The translations under genes were made by a program, and so were the position numbers. Below the pieces are notes generated by a model. The model was not told the origin of the DNA and did not search any database. It was given only the letters and a program-made list of their open reading frames with translations. From assembly GCA_007118565.1 (NCBI GenBank), contig SKRI01000005.1:1-41445 (forward strand): a stretch of DNA of 41,445 bases, read 5' to 3'. The DNA comes from Gemmatimonadota bacterium (GTDB taxonomy: Bacteria; Gemmatimonadota; Gemmatimonadetes; Longimicrobiales; Longimicrobiaceae). Shown here in pieces: positions 7,217 to 16,800 of this stretch. Every line of letters begins with the position of its first letter. Position 1 is the first letter of the stretch.

Positions 7217-8860
7217 ATGACCGGCTCCGGCACCCCCCTCACCGCGCGACCGGCCTGGAAGGAACTCGAGAGTCACCGCGACCGCATCCGCGACGTCCAC
7301 CTGCGGCAGCTCTTCGCCGACGATCCGCGCCGGGGCGAGCGGCTGACCGCCGAGGCGGCCGGCCTCTACCTGGATTACTCCAAGCACAGGATCACCGACG
7401 AGACGCTGCAGCTTCTGGTCGCGCTCGCCGAGGAGGTGGAGCTCCCGCGGCGGATCGAGGCGATGTTCGCCGGCGAAGCGATCAACACCACCGAGGGCCG
7501 TGCCGCCCTGCACGTGGCGCTTCGTGCACCGGAGGATCGGGTCATTACGGTCGACGGCCAAAACGTGGTTCCGGAGGTCCATGCCGTCCTCGACCGAATG
7601 GCGCGGTTTGCCGGTCAGGTTCGCTCCGGCGAATGGACCGGTTACACGGGGAAGCGCATTCGGAACATCGTCAACATCGGGATCGGCGGATCCGACCTCG
7701 GTCCGGTGATGGCGTACGAGGCGCTCCGCCACTACAGCGACCGGGAGCTCGAGGTGCGGTTCGTGTCGAACGTCGACGGCACCGACTTCGCCGAGGCGAC
7801 GCGCGACCTCGATCCGGCCGAGACGCTCTTCATCGTGGCGTCGAAAACCTTTACGACGCTCGAGACGATGACGAACGCGCGGACGGCGCGGGAGTGGAGC
7901 CTCGGCGCGCTGCGGGACGAGGCGGCCGTGGCCCGGCACTTCGTCGCGTTGTCCACCAACGCCGAGGAAGTGGAGGCTTTCGGCATCGACACCGAGAACA
8001 TGTTCGAGTTCTGGGACTGGGTCGGCGGCCGGTACTCGATGACCTCGGCAATCGGCCTCTCGACCATGCTCGCCATCGGTTCCGAGCGCTTCCGCGGCAT
8101 GCTGGCTGGCTTCCACGCCATGGACGAGCATTTCCGGACGGCACCCCTCGAGCGCAACCTCCCCGTGCTCATGGGGCTCCTCTCCATCTGGTACAACAAC
8201 TTCTTCGGCGCGCAGACAATCGCCGTTCTTCCCTACGACCAGTACCTGAAGCGCTTCCCCGCCTACCTGCAGCAGCTCGCGATGGAATCGAACGGGAAGC
8301 GCGTCACCCTGGAGGGGTCAGCGGTGGACTACGAGACCGGACCGGTCTTCTGGGGAGCGCCGGGGACCAACGGCCAGCACTCCTTCTACCAGCTCATCCA
8401 CCAGGGGACGAAGCTCATCCCCTGCGACTTCATCGCCTTCTCCCGCTCGCTGAACCCGCTGGGCCGACACCACGACCTACTCATGGCGAACGTCTTCGCG
8501 CAGACCGAGGCGCTGGCGTTCGGGAAGACTGAGGAGGAGGTGAGGGCGGAGGGGACGCCCGAGCGGCTCGTGCCGCACCGGGTCTTCGAGGGCAATCGCC
8601 CCACGACCACGATCCTCGTGGAGCGGCTGACGCCGGAAACGCTCGGCGCCCTGGTCGCGCTCTACGAGCACAGCGTATTCACCCAAGGAGCCGTCTGGAA
8701 CATCAACCGCTTCGATCAGTGGGGGGTGGAGCTGGGGAAAGTGCTCGCCCAGCGGATCGTGCCGGAGGTGGAGAACGCGGAGGAGCCGGAGCTCACGCAC
8801 GACAGCTCGACGAACGCACTGATCCGGCACTATCGGGAGCAGCGGGCCGGGGGCGGGTGA
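7217..8860 (+). CDS. pgi: Glucose-6-phosphate isomerase
   Basis: A 547-aa enzyme of the usual bacterial/eukaryotic length. It interconverts glucose-6-phosphate and fructose-6-phosphate in glycolysis and gluconeogenesis in the cytoplasm. Diagnostic stretches are present: [18 protein letters not shown] (phosphate-binding SIS domain), [15 protein letters not shown], the [19 protein letters not shown] block containing the catalytic Glu/His region, and [13 protein letters not shown] near the C-terminus with its conserved Gln and Lys. The start is firm: GGGAGGAG precedes the ATG by 5 nt. It follows the hypothetical secreted protein by 34 nt but is probably an independent gene, and it ends at a bidirectional hairpin shared with the converging dioxygenase gene. 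Confidence 0.97.
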   Translation: MTGSGTPLTARPAWKELESHRDRIRDVHLRQLFADDPRRGERLTAEAAGLYLDYSKHRITDETLQLLVALAEEVELPRRIEAMFAGEAINTTEGRAALHVALRAPEDRVITVDGQNVVPEVHAVLDRMARFAGQVRSGEWTGYTGKRIRNIVNIGIGGSDLGPVMAYEALRHYSDRELEVRFVSNVDGTDFAEATRDLDPAETLFIVASKTFTTLETMTNARTAREWSLGALRDEAAVARHFVALSTNAEEVEAFGIDTENMFEFWDWVGGRYSMTSAIGLSTMLAIGSERFRGMLAGFHAMDEHFRTAPLERNLPVLMGLLSIWYNNFFGAQTIAVLPYDQYLKRFPAYLQQLAMESNGKRVTLEGSAVDYETGPVFWGAPGTNGQHSFYQLIHQGTKLIPCDFIAFSRSLNPLGRHHDLLMANVFAQTEALAFGKTEEEVRAEGTPERLVPHRVFEGNRPTTTILVERLTPETLGALVALYEHSVFTQGAVWNINRFDQWGVELGKVLAQRIVPEVENAEEPELTHDSSTNALIRHYREQRAGGG

Positions 8861-8922
8861 CGCCACCTCCCGAAGTGGGTGGCGCGGGTACCCTGTTTGA
8901 GATCGTTTCGGAGAACGGCAAT

Positions 8923-8960
8923 GGGGAGATGGAGCGACCATCGCGCAGCTCCATCTCCTC
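8923..8960. terminator. Bidirectional terminator between pgi and the VOC gene
   Basis: A 13-bp stem with one G-T pair (GGGGAGATGGAGC, 8923-8935, against GCTCCATCTCCTC, 8948-8960) and a 12-nt loop, lying between the two convergent genes. There is no clear U run on either side. Confidence 0.55.
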
Positions 8961-9023
8961 ATGTATACAGTATTCAAGAGGCCGGAGCACTGTTGCCGCG
9001 ACCATCGGGCGCGAGGAGCGAGT

Positions 9024-9925
9024 TCAGCAGGCGTCAGCGCCCGCCAGCTCCTGCGCGAAGGTCAGCCGCAGCGTCGTGCCCCACGGATCCCACGCGATGA
9101 CCTGACCATTCTCATCGTGCTCCACAACATTCCCCGCCCCCTCCAGGCTGCGCGCCGCCTCGGCCACATCGCTCGCCTCCGGCAGCACGATTTCCCACTC
9201 CACCAGCCGCGCGTCGTCCGGGCCCGCGGGCTCGGATCGAGCGGCCCACGTGTTTACCCCCAGGTGGTGGTGATACCCTCCGGCCGATAGGAAGAGGGGG
9301 CCGGGATAGCTCCAGACGATCCGGTCGAAGCCGAGGCCTTCATGGTAGAACTCTGCCGCGCGCTCGATCTCTCCCACATGCAGGTGGATATGCCCGATCC
9401 GGGTGCCGGCGGGCATGCCGGTCCACGGCTCGCTCCCCCCTGCCCGGGCCACGTCCGACAGGTCGAGCGGCTCCGTGGCCATGACGATCTGCCGGTGCCT
9501 GTGCCGCCACTCCGCCCGTGGCCGGTCGGCGTACACCTCGATCCCGAGCCCGTCCGGATCCTGGAGGTAGAGCGCCTCGCTCACCAGGTGGTCGGAAGCA
9601 CCAGCCCGAATCCCCAACCCGACAGGTGCGTGACGAATCTTCCCAGCGCCGGCCGGTCCGGGAGCAGGATGGCAAAGTGGTAGAGCCCGATCCGCCCGCC
9701 GCGGGGGACGGGAGAGGCACCCGCTCTCTCCCGCAGCTCGACCAGGGGAAGATTGCCGCCGTGCGCCCCGAGCGTGCTCCGCCCTTCGGAGTGCTCCAGC
9801 GGCCGCAACCCCAGCACTGACTGGTAGAAATCGAGCGACCGCTTCAGGTCCGCCACCTGGAGGACCACCCGGCCGAGCGAAAGCCCGTCCGGCAGCCGAT
9901 AAGCCGAGGGAGGGATTCCGTCCAT
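9024..9925 (-). pseudogene. CatE-like extradiol dioxygenase (VOC), broken by a frameshift
   Basis: Two reading frames together make one full-length vicinal-oxygen-chelate protein of about 300 aa like Bacillus CatE. The N-terminal part (ATG at 9925) gives LGRVVLQVADLKRSLDFYQ and IGLYHFAILLPDRPALGRF. The C-terminal part, in the -1 frame, continues with GASDHLVSEALYLQDPDG and GIEVYADRPRAEW. Its second module holds the expected metal ligands: His in RIGHIHLHV, His in GYHHHLGVNTW and Glu in LVEWEIVLP. Adding one G to the GGGG run (CCCC at 9612-9615 on the plus strand) restores an uninterrupted LSGWGIRAGASDH junction. It is therefore either a one-base deletion in a homopolymer, i.e. a young pseudogene, or an assembly error. 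The intact enzyme would cleave catechol-like rings using Fe(II) or Mn(II). Confidence 0.82.
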
Positions 9926-10074
9926 CGGAGCGAAGGGCGCCCGCGCCAAGGCAAACGGCGCCAGGACGAGACACGCCTTCGGAGGCAAGGAATCCGCCGG
10001 CGAGGTCCACGAAGAAGATGGCGCCCAACATCACGGCGGCCCGTGATCGAAGGTCAAGACCGGCACCCGCAGCC

Positions 10075-10737
10075 TCATCGCCCCGGCCGGTCACCCCCCG
10101 CCCCCCCGCCTCCCCGCCGCCGGATCAGCCGACGTGCCCAGAGATGCACCGCAGCCACGATGACGACGCCTACCAGGATCATGATCACCGCGCCTTCGAT
10201 CTCACCGAAGCGCTCCGCCACCGCGTCCCACCCGTACCCGGCCACGAAGCCACCTCCGACGTAAATCGTGGCCCAGGCTAGGACGCCGATCAGATCGAAT
10301 ACGAGGAATCGTCCCCACCGCATTCCCGCCCGTCCGGCGAACCAGGGCATGATCGTCCGGACGAAGGGGATGGCGCGGGCGGCGCTCACTCCGATCAGCC
10401 CCTGGCGCCGGATGAGCGACTCGGTCCGCTGGACGGCTCCCTGCCAGAGCCGCACGATGACGCCACCCGGCGGGCGGCGGACGGGAACGAACCATCTCCC
10501 GATCGCGAAGCCGATCTGATCCCCAATGAGCGCTCCCGCCATCGCAGCGAATGCGACCTCGGCAGGATCCATGACCCCGCGTGCGGCCAGCAGCGCGCCG
10601 AACCCGATCAGCGCCCCCACCGGAAGGACCAGGCCGGCAAAGACCGCCGTCTCGAGGAGGCAGATCACGAAGAGGAGCACGGGTCCGATCCGGACGAGCT
10701 GATCGGAGAGCCATGGCAGGAGAAGGTCCGGTCCCAT
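10075..10737 (-). CDS. DedA family membrane protein
   Basis: A 220-aa polytopic protein with the DedA/SNARE-associated fold. It has hydrophobic segments at about 14-50 and 55-80, with the re-entrant AVFAGLVLPVGALIGFGALLAARG, then GDQIGFAIGRWF, the conserved RAIPFVRTIMPWFAGRAGM block with its essential-type Arg residues, GVLAWATIYVGGGFVAG, and a last helix at about 185-205. The C-terminus is Arg/Gly-rich. Some DedA proteins act as undecaprenyl-phosphate flippases or affect membrane potential and drug resistance. It starts at the ATG at 10737, divergent from the GbsR operon. The operator at 10769-10792 lies 30 nt upstream of this start, so both directions could be regulated together. Confidence 0.9.
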   Translation of the reverse strand: MGPDLLLPWLSDQLVRIGPVLLFVICLLETAVFAGLVLPVGALIGFGALLAARGVMDPAEVAFAAMAGALIGDQIGFAIGRWFVPVRRPPGGVIVRLWQGAVQRTESLIRRQGLIGVSAARAIPFVRTIMPWFAGRAGMRWGRFLVFDLIGVLAWATIYVGGGFVAGYGWDAVAERFGEIEGAVIMILVGVVIVAAVHLWARRLIRRRGGGGAGGDRPGR

Positions 10738-10768
10738 TGGCTAGGTGGGTGCGGGAACCGCGAACCGC

Positions 10769-10808
10769 TTCGTTCAGTATTGACTAAACGAAATGAACAC
10801 GTTAGGCT
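10769..10808 (+). promoter_or_regulatory. GbsR-operon promoter with palindromic operator over the -35
   Basis: TTCGTTCAGT-ATTG-ACTAAACGAA (10769-10792) is a palindrome with 10-bp arms matching at 9 of 10 positions. It contains the -35 box TTGACT (10780-10785). After a 17-bp spacer comes TAGGCT (10803-10808), which keeps the three most conserved -10 bases. The arrangement implies repression of the operon by its own first gene product, with transcription starting near 10815. Confidence 0.65.
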
Positions 10809-10851
10809 TGGGCGAGTCCAAAGATTGTACGAACTTTATACACCGAAAGCG

Positions 10852-11331
10852 ATGCGCGGAGCGGAGCAGGAATTCATCGAGAAGATGGGCATGGCAAGCG
10901 AAGAAGACGGCTTCCCGCGAATCGCCGGGCGTCTCTTCGGCCTCCTGATCCTCCACGAAGGACCCTTCTCCCTTGATGAGCTAGCCGAGACGCTGCAGGT
11001 GAGCAAGGCCTCGGTCAGCACCAATGCCCGATTGCTGGAACAGGCGGGTATCGCGGAGCGAACCGGCCAGCCCGGCGATCGCCGCGACTATTACCGGATG
11101 AGCCCGGATGCGCCCGAACGGATCTTCGCGAATGTACGCAATCGGATGGAGCAGATGCGCGAGCTGATGGAGGATACCGCCGAACAACTCCCGGAAGACC
11201 AGACGGTGGGGCGCGAGCGGGTGGAACGCATGGGTCACTTCTACGCCTTCATGCTGAGTGAGATCGAGCACACGATCGAGCGGTGGAAAATGCAAGCTAG
11301 CGACGTCGATAACGCGGAGAGAACGGCGTGA
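10852..11331 (+). CDS. GbsR/MarR-family transcriptional regulator
   Basis: A 159-aa regulator starting at the ATG at 10852 (MRGAEQEFIEKMGMASEEDG), as usual for the GbsR group. A TTG at 10780 in the same frame is rejected because it lies inside the predicted -35 box. The winged helix is clear: PRIAGRLFGLLILHEGPFSLDELAETL, recognition helix SKASVSTNARLLEQAGIAE, and wing RTGQPGDRRDYYRM. The C-terminal ~70 residues are a helical dimerisation segment. Members of this family repress neighbouring transport genes and are released by small ligands. The stop overlaps the ATG of the tolC-like gene (TGATG), so regulator and pump are translated together, and the promoter palindrome is the likely binding site. 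Confidence 0.9.
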   Translation: MRGAEQEFIEKMGMASEEDGFPRIAGRLFGLLILHEGPFSLDELAETLQVSKASVSTNARLLEQAGIAERTGQPGDRRDYYRMSPDAPERIFANVRNRMEQMRELMEDTAEQLPEDQTVGRERVERMGHFYAFMLSEIEHTIERWKMQASDVDNAERTA

Positions 11332-12743
11332 TGCGTTACTTATCGAGCCTAATCGTGTCCGCAACCCTACTTGCGGCTGCGGCACCGGCGAGCGCACAGC
11401 TGCCGGCGGATACGCTCCCCCTCACGGTCGGCCAGGCGGTCGTGCGCGCCCTCGAAGTGGGCGAGGAGGCGGCACTGGCACGTGAGCAGATGGAGCTGGC
11501 GGAGACCCAGATCACACAGGCGCGGTCGGGGGCCTTTCCGCAGCTGAATGCCAGTGTGAGGTACGACAGGGCGCTTCGATCCGTTTTCGACATCGGCGCT
11601 CCAGCTCCGCAGGACCCGCCTCCGGACGGTCCGCCGCCGATCGACATCGGGGAGCTCTTCGGGGACCTCCCGTTCGGCCAGCCCAATACCTGGATCGCCT
11701 CGCTCTCCATCGGGCAGGCCGTCTACACCGGCGGACGGATCCAGACCGCGCTCGAGATCGCCCGGCTGGCGAGGAGCGCGACGCTCCTCAATCTGGGTGA
11801 GGTCGAGGCGGAGGTCGCCCGAGATGTCCGAGAGGCCTATTTCCAGGCGGTGTTCGCGGAATCGCTGGTTGCGATCGCCGAGGAGGCATACGCGCTCGCG
11901 GACCAGCAGCTTCGCCAGGTCGAATCCCTGTATCGGCAGGGAGTCGCGCCCGAGTTCGAAGTCCTGCAGGCCCGCGTGGAGCGGGACAACCAGGAGCCGC
12001 AGGTCATCGAGGCGCGCAATGCCCGCGAGCTGGCGGCGGTCAATCTGAAGCGGCTCGTCAACATCCCGCAGGAGCAGGAGGTCGAGCTCATCACCCCGCT
12101 CGCCGTCCGGGTGACCGAGGTAGACCGTGCCGCGGTCATGGAGGCGGCGCTGGCCAGGCCGGCACTCCGGGCCGCGGAGGAGCAGGTGCGGATCCAAGAG
12201 GGAACCGTCCGACTCGCCCAGGCGGAGCGTATGCCCACCGTCTCCGCCTTCGGGAACTTCTCCTTCCAGGCGTTTCCCGAGGGGCTGGTTCCCACAGGGC
12301 TGCCCGGGGGAAGCCAGTGGCGGGAGGATTGGGGGATCGGATTCCAGGTATCGATCCCTGTGTTCGAGGGCTTCCGGACCCGCGGCGCCATCCAGGAGTC
12401 GCAATCCAACGTGCGCCAGGCCGAGCTCCAGCAGGCACAGCTCCGTGAAGGCGTGGAGATGCAAGTGGCCGCGGCGTTCGCCGAGCACGAATCCTCCCGC
12501 GCGCAGATCGAGGCCCGGCGGGCCACGGTCGAACAGGCGCAGCGAGGCCTTTCCCTGGCGGAGCTCCGGTATGAGAACGGCCTGTCCACACTCATCGAGG
12601 TCTCGAATGCGCGGCTCCTCCTGCAGCAGGCGCGGCTGAACGAGGCCGACGCTCTGTTTTCGTATCTGTCGGCGCTCGCAGCACTGGAGTATGCAACGGG
12701 AGGACAGCTCCAGCTCGTCGATCCCCTGCTAACGCCACAGTGA
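11331..12743 (+). CDS. TolC-family outer-membrane efflux protein
   Basis: A 470-aa protein with a signal peptide (SSLIVSATLLAAAAPASAQ) and two OEP repeats rich in long amphipathic helices (for example ALEVGEEAALAREQMELAETQITQARSGAFPQLN and the similar AEERMPTVSAFGNFS-type second repeat around 290-310). The helices form the periplasmic tunnel and the strands a trimeric outer-membrane barrel. A Pro-rich insert (PAPQDPPPDGPPPIDIGEL, about 85-105) lies in the first strand loop. TGLPGGSQWREDWGIGFQVSIPVFEGFRTRGAI matches the conserved strand region. It couples to the adaptor and RND pump encoded next. The ATG at 11331 overlaps the regulator's stop; a GTG one codon earlier is also possible. Confidence 0.93.
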   Translation: MRYLSSLIVSATLLAAAAPASAQLPADTLPLTVGQAVVRALEVGEEAALAREQMELAETQITQARSGAFPQLNASVRYDRALRSVFDIGAPAPQDPPPDGPPPIDIGELFGDLPFGQPNTWIASLSIGQAVYTGGRIQTALEIARLARSATLLNLGEVEAEVARDVREAYFQAVFAESLVAIAEEAYALADQQLRQVESLYRQGVAPEFEVLQARVERDNQEPQVIEARNARELAAVNLKRLVNIPQEQEVELITPLAVRVTEVDRAAVMEAALARPALRAAEEQVRIQEGTVRLAQAERMPTVSAFGNFSFQAFPEGLVPTGLPGGSQWREDWGIGFQVSIPVFEGFRTRGAIQESQSNVRQAELQQAQLREGVEMQVAAAFAEHESSRAQIEARRATVEQAQRGLSLAELRYENGLSTLIEVSNARLLLQQARLNEADALFSYLSALAALEYATGGQLQLVDPLLTPQ

Positions 12744-12801
12744 TGCACCGCGGCCGTAGAGACTGGCGCGACGCTCCATACACCAGAACGGAAGATATAC
12801 A

Positions 12802-13854
12802 GTGACGTTCCCCAAGAGCCGAGGCGCATGGATCGGGATCGGCATCGCCGGTCTCCTCCTCCTCGTCATCGTCGTGAGGGTCATCCAGGCCGGAACGACG
12901 GAGGAGGCGGCCCCGACCGTCGAGGAAATTCGTGATGCCGAAGGCATCCCGGTGGCCGTAGCCACTGCCGTGGAGGGGCCGATGGAGGTCTGGCAGGCCT
13001 TCAACGGAACCGTCTCCGGAGCAACGGACGCGGTCGTTCGCGCCCGGTCCGACGACCAGGTGGCGAGCGTACCGGTGAGCGAGGGGCAGCGCGTCTCCCG
13101 CGGCCAGGCACTGGTCCGTGTGGCGGGCGAGGCGACGCAGGCGCGGGTTCGGCAGGCTGAGGCCGCATTCCGGCAGGCCGAGCGGACCGTGGAGCGGCTC
13201 AGGCCGCTGCACGAAGCCGGCGCCATCAGCGACCAGGAGTGGGAGAACGCCGTCACGCAGTACCAGATGGCGCGCGACGACCTCGCCGCCGCACGCGAGG
13301 GTCTCACGCTCACCAGCCCGCTGGCCGGTACGGTGACCGAGGTGATCGCGCGGCCCGGAATGATCCCGAGCCCTGGAGATCCGCTCGTCCGCGTGGCCGA
13401 TCTTTCCCAGCTCGTGGTGCGGATCCAGGTGAGCGCGACCGACGCACGGAGCATCCGACAGGGGCTTCCCGCCCGGGTCGCGGGAGGCGGTCCGCGGGGG
13501 GAGGTCCGGCGGGTCGCCCTGCAGGCGGACCCCGTGACGCGCCTCGTGGAGATCGAGGTGGCCTTCCCTCCGGATGCCGGGCTGATTCCCGGAACGCTGG
13601 AGCGGGTGGAGGTGCAGACGGGATCCCGGGCGGAGGCGGTGCAGGTGCCCCGTGCCGCGTTGCGGGACGACGCGGTGTGGGTCGTGGACGAGGAGGAGCG
13701 CGCCACCCGCCGCCAGGTGAGCGTCGGTGCGCAGACGTCGGAGGCGGTGGAGATCACCTCGGGTATCGAGGCTGGAGAACGTGTCGTGGTGCAGGGCGCT
13801 TCCCTGCTCGGCGAAGGCGCCCAGGTGCGGATCGTCAGCGGCGAGGGAGGCTGA
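12802..13854 (+). CDS. RND efflux periplasmic adaptor (MFP)
   Basis: A 350-aa membrane-fusion protein with a GTG start. Residues 11-27 (GIGIAGLLLLVIVVRVI) are an uncleaved N-terminal anchor; there is no lipobox. The biotinyl-lipoyl-like halves are at about 72-110 (VRARSDDQVASVPVSEGQRVSRGQALVRV) and 165-200 (LTSPLAGTVTEVIARPGMIPSPGDPLVRV). Between them is an unusually short alpha-hairpin (ARVRQAEAAFRQAERTVERLRPLHEAGAISDQEWENA). Beta-barrel and membrane-proximal domains complete the C-terminus. It bridges the TolC-like channel and the pump. Its stop is separated from the RND start by a single base, implying translational coupling. Confidence 0.93.
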   Translation: MTFPKSRGAWIGIGIAGLLLLVIVVRVIQAGTTEEAAPTVEEIRDAEGIPVAVATAVEGPMEVWQAFNGTVSGATDAVVRARSDDQVASVPVSEGQRVSRGQALVRVAGEATQARVRQAEAAFRQAERTVERLRPLHEAGAISDQEWENAVTQYQMARDDLAAAREGLTLTSPLAGTVTEVIARPGMIPSPGDPLVRVADLSQLVVRIQVSATDARSIRQGLPARVAGGGPRGEVRRVALQADPVTRLVEIEVAFPPDAGLIPGTLERVEVQTGSRAEAVQVPRAALRDDAVWVVDEEERATRRQVSVGAQTSEAVEITSGIEAGERVVVQGASLLGEGAQVRIVSGEGG

Positions 13855-13855
13855 G

Positions 13856-16800
13856 GTGTTCGGATTCCTTCCACGCCTAGCGGTCGAACGGCCGGTCCTC
13901 ACGACCATGTTGGTCGTGGTCTTCGTGGTCCTGGGCATCTTCAGCTTCACCTCGCTCAGAACTGAGCTCTTCCCCGAGGTCGACTTTCCGGTGGTGACGA
14001 TCGTCACCGCCTATCCGGGCGCCGGGCCGGCCGAGGTCGAGGCGCAGGTGACCGAGCCGATCGAGGAAGTGATTGCGAGCCTCGCGGGGGTCGACGAGAT
14101 CCGCTCTTTCTCGCAGGACAACATGTCGATGGTCATCGTCGTCTTCGACCTGGAGATGGACTCCGACCAGGCGGCGGTCGATGTGCGGGACCAGATCGAG
14201 GGGGTGCGGGGCGTCCTGCCGACGGGCGTGGAGCCTCCGGTGGTGCAGCGATTCGACTTCACGGCGATGCCGATCATGTCGTTGGCGCTCGCCGGGCCGC
14301 AGGGAGTGGACGCGCTCTACCAGCTGGCGGACGAGGTGCTCCGCGATCGGCTCTCGCGGGTGGACGGGGTGGCGCAGGTGAACATCGTGGGCGGCCGGGA
14401 GCGCGAGGTCGAGGTACTCGTCCATCCCGACCTGCTCACGGCGTACGGAGTGACGCTCAGCGAGATCGTCGACCTCATCCAGGCCGAGAACGTCCGCGTC
14501 CCGGGGGGGCGGCTCCGCTCGCAGGACGCAGCCGTGCCGGTGCGGGTGCTCGGTGAGTTCGAGACGCTGGCGGAGGTGGAGCAGCTGCAGCTCTTCCTTC
14601 CCGGCGGCCAGACGATTCGCCTGTCCGACGTGGCCACGGTGCGCGATGGCTTCGAGCAGCTCGACCAGGTGGCGCGGCTCGACGGTGAGCCCGCCGTCAG
14701 CATCAGCATCCAGCAGACGAGCGGAGCCAACACGATTGAGACGGCGGCCGGCGTGCGCGCGGAGATGGAACGTCTGCGCCGCGAGGTCCTTCCGCAGGGG
14801 ACCGTGCTCGAGATGGTCCGCGACGAGAGCGAGTTCATCCAATCGTCGGTCAACGACGTCCTGGTGAACATGCTCGTCGGCATCCTGCTCACCGCGGTCG
14901 TCCTCTTCTTTTTCCTCCACTCGTGGAGGAGCACGATCATCGCGGCGCTCGCCATGCCGGCGACGGTCATCGCCACCTTCCTCCTGATGGATCTCTTCGG
15001 ATTCAGCCTGAATGTCATGACGCTGATGGCGCTCGGGATTACCGTCGGGATCCTGGTGACCAACACGATCGTGGTGCTGGAGAACATCTACCGGCACCTG
15101 GACCGTGGCGCCGATCCGCGCGAGGCCGCAGAGGTCGGGACACGGGAGATCGGCGTCGCGGTGGCGGCCTCGACCCTGACCAACATCGTCGTGTTCACCC
15201 CGATCGCCTTCATGGAAGGGATCATGGGGCAGTTCTTCTACGCCTTCGGGCTGACGGTCGTCTTCGCCACAGTCTTCTCGATCTTCATCTCCTTCACCCT
15301 GGCCCCACTCCTCGCCGCTCGGCTCCTCCACGCCAACGAAACGGAGCACGAGCGAGAGCACAGCTGGTTCGCGCCTCTCTGGAAGCGCTGGGATCGCGGC
15401 TATGCGGCGCTGGAGGAGCGTTACCGGAGCGGGCTCTCCTGGGCGGTCGGCAGGAAGCGCAACGGGTGGATGGTCATCGGAGGTGTCGTGATCTCGTCGG
15501 TCCTCATCCTCGGAGTCTCGGCCGCCTTCGTCGGCGCCGACTTCATTCCGAGCGGAGAGGAGGGTGCCGCGCAGGTCACGATCGAGCTGCCCCCCGGCAC
15601 CGCGATCGAGCGGACCTCGGAGATGGCCGCCGAGGCGGAGCGGCGCATCCTCGGGGTGAGCGGCGTGCAGTCGACGCTGACCACCATCGCCGGTGGCGGT
15701 GATGGAATGATGGGAGGCGGGGGGGGAGGCGCGACCGAGGCCGAGATCCTGGTGACCTTCGAAGAGGGAACGAATCTCGGACCCGGATTGCGGGAGATCC
15801 GTCAGCGGCTCGCCGGGCTACCGGACACGCAGATCACGGTGATCGCGACCGATCCGGCGGCGGCCGGCCCCGGGGGCGCGCCGATCCAGATCGACGTAGC
15901 CGGACCCGACTACGCGGTCCTCGAGCGGGTTGCCCTCGAGATGGAGAGGACGCTCGCCCGGCTTCCCGAGCTGTCGGACGTGGTGAACACGATGGATCAG
16001 CCGCGCACGGAGCTGGTCTTCCGTCCGGATCGCGGCGCGCTCGCCGATTACGGTCTCACCGTCGCCCAGCTGGGGAGCGTGGTCCGCGCGTCCATCGACG
16101 GCGCGCTCGCCGGGGTCTACCGAGGCGAGATCGGTCGCGAGCTCGAGATCCGAGTGATGCTGATCCAGGAGGCGCGTGAGCGGCCCGAGCAGCTCGGACA
16201 GATCGAGGTGCGGACCCCCACCGGGACCGTGCCGCTCTCCGCGCTCGGCAGCTGGCGCGAGGAGGCCGCACCCGGCTCCATCCAGCGGACCGACCGCCAG
16301 CGCTCGATCCGGATCGAGACGCAGCTCGGCGCAGCGGATCTGGGAGGTGCCGTGGGCGCGATCGAGCGTGCCATGGGTGATGTCTCCATGCCTCCGGGAT
16401 ACGATTGGTCGATCGGCGGTGACTTCGAGCTGTTCTCCGACGCGCTCGGCGGGATGCTGATGGCGCTCCTCCTCGCCGTCCTTCTCACGTACATCGTGCT
16501 GGCGATGATCCTGGAGTCGTTCATCCATCCCTTCACGATCATGCTGACGCTTCCGCTCGGGGCGGTCGGGGCCTTCCTGGGGCTCTTCCTGGCCGGGCAG
16601 TCGATGAACCTCTTCAGCATGATGGCAATCGTGATGCTGGTCGGAATCGTCGTGAACAACGCGATCCTGATCCTGGACTATACCGCCCAGCTCAGGCGGG
16701 AGGGGAAGTCCATCGGAGATGCACTTCTCGAGGCCGCGCCGGCGCGTCTCCGGCCCATCATCATGAGCAACGTGGCGATCGCGGTCGCCCTGCTGCCGCA

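Noticed and set aside
10780-10851. TTG-initiated N-terminal extension of the GbsR-like regulator
   Set aside because: The TTG is part of the -35 box and operator palindrome, and the extension is not family-like.
13877-15361. A 494-codon minus-strand frame opposite the RND gene
   Set aside because: Asp/His/Arg-rich antisense translation without domain; the RND gene is certain.
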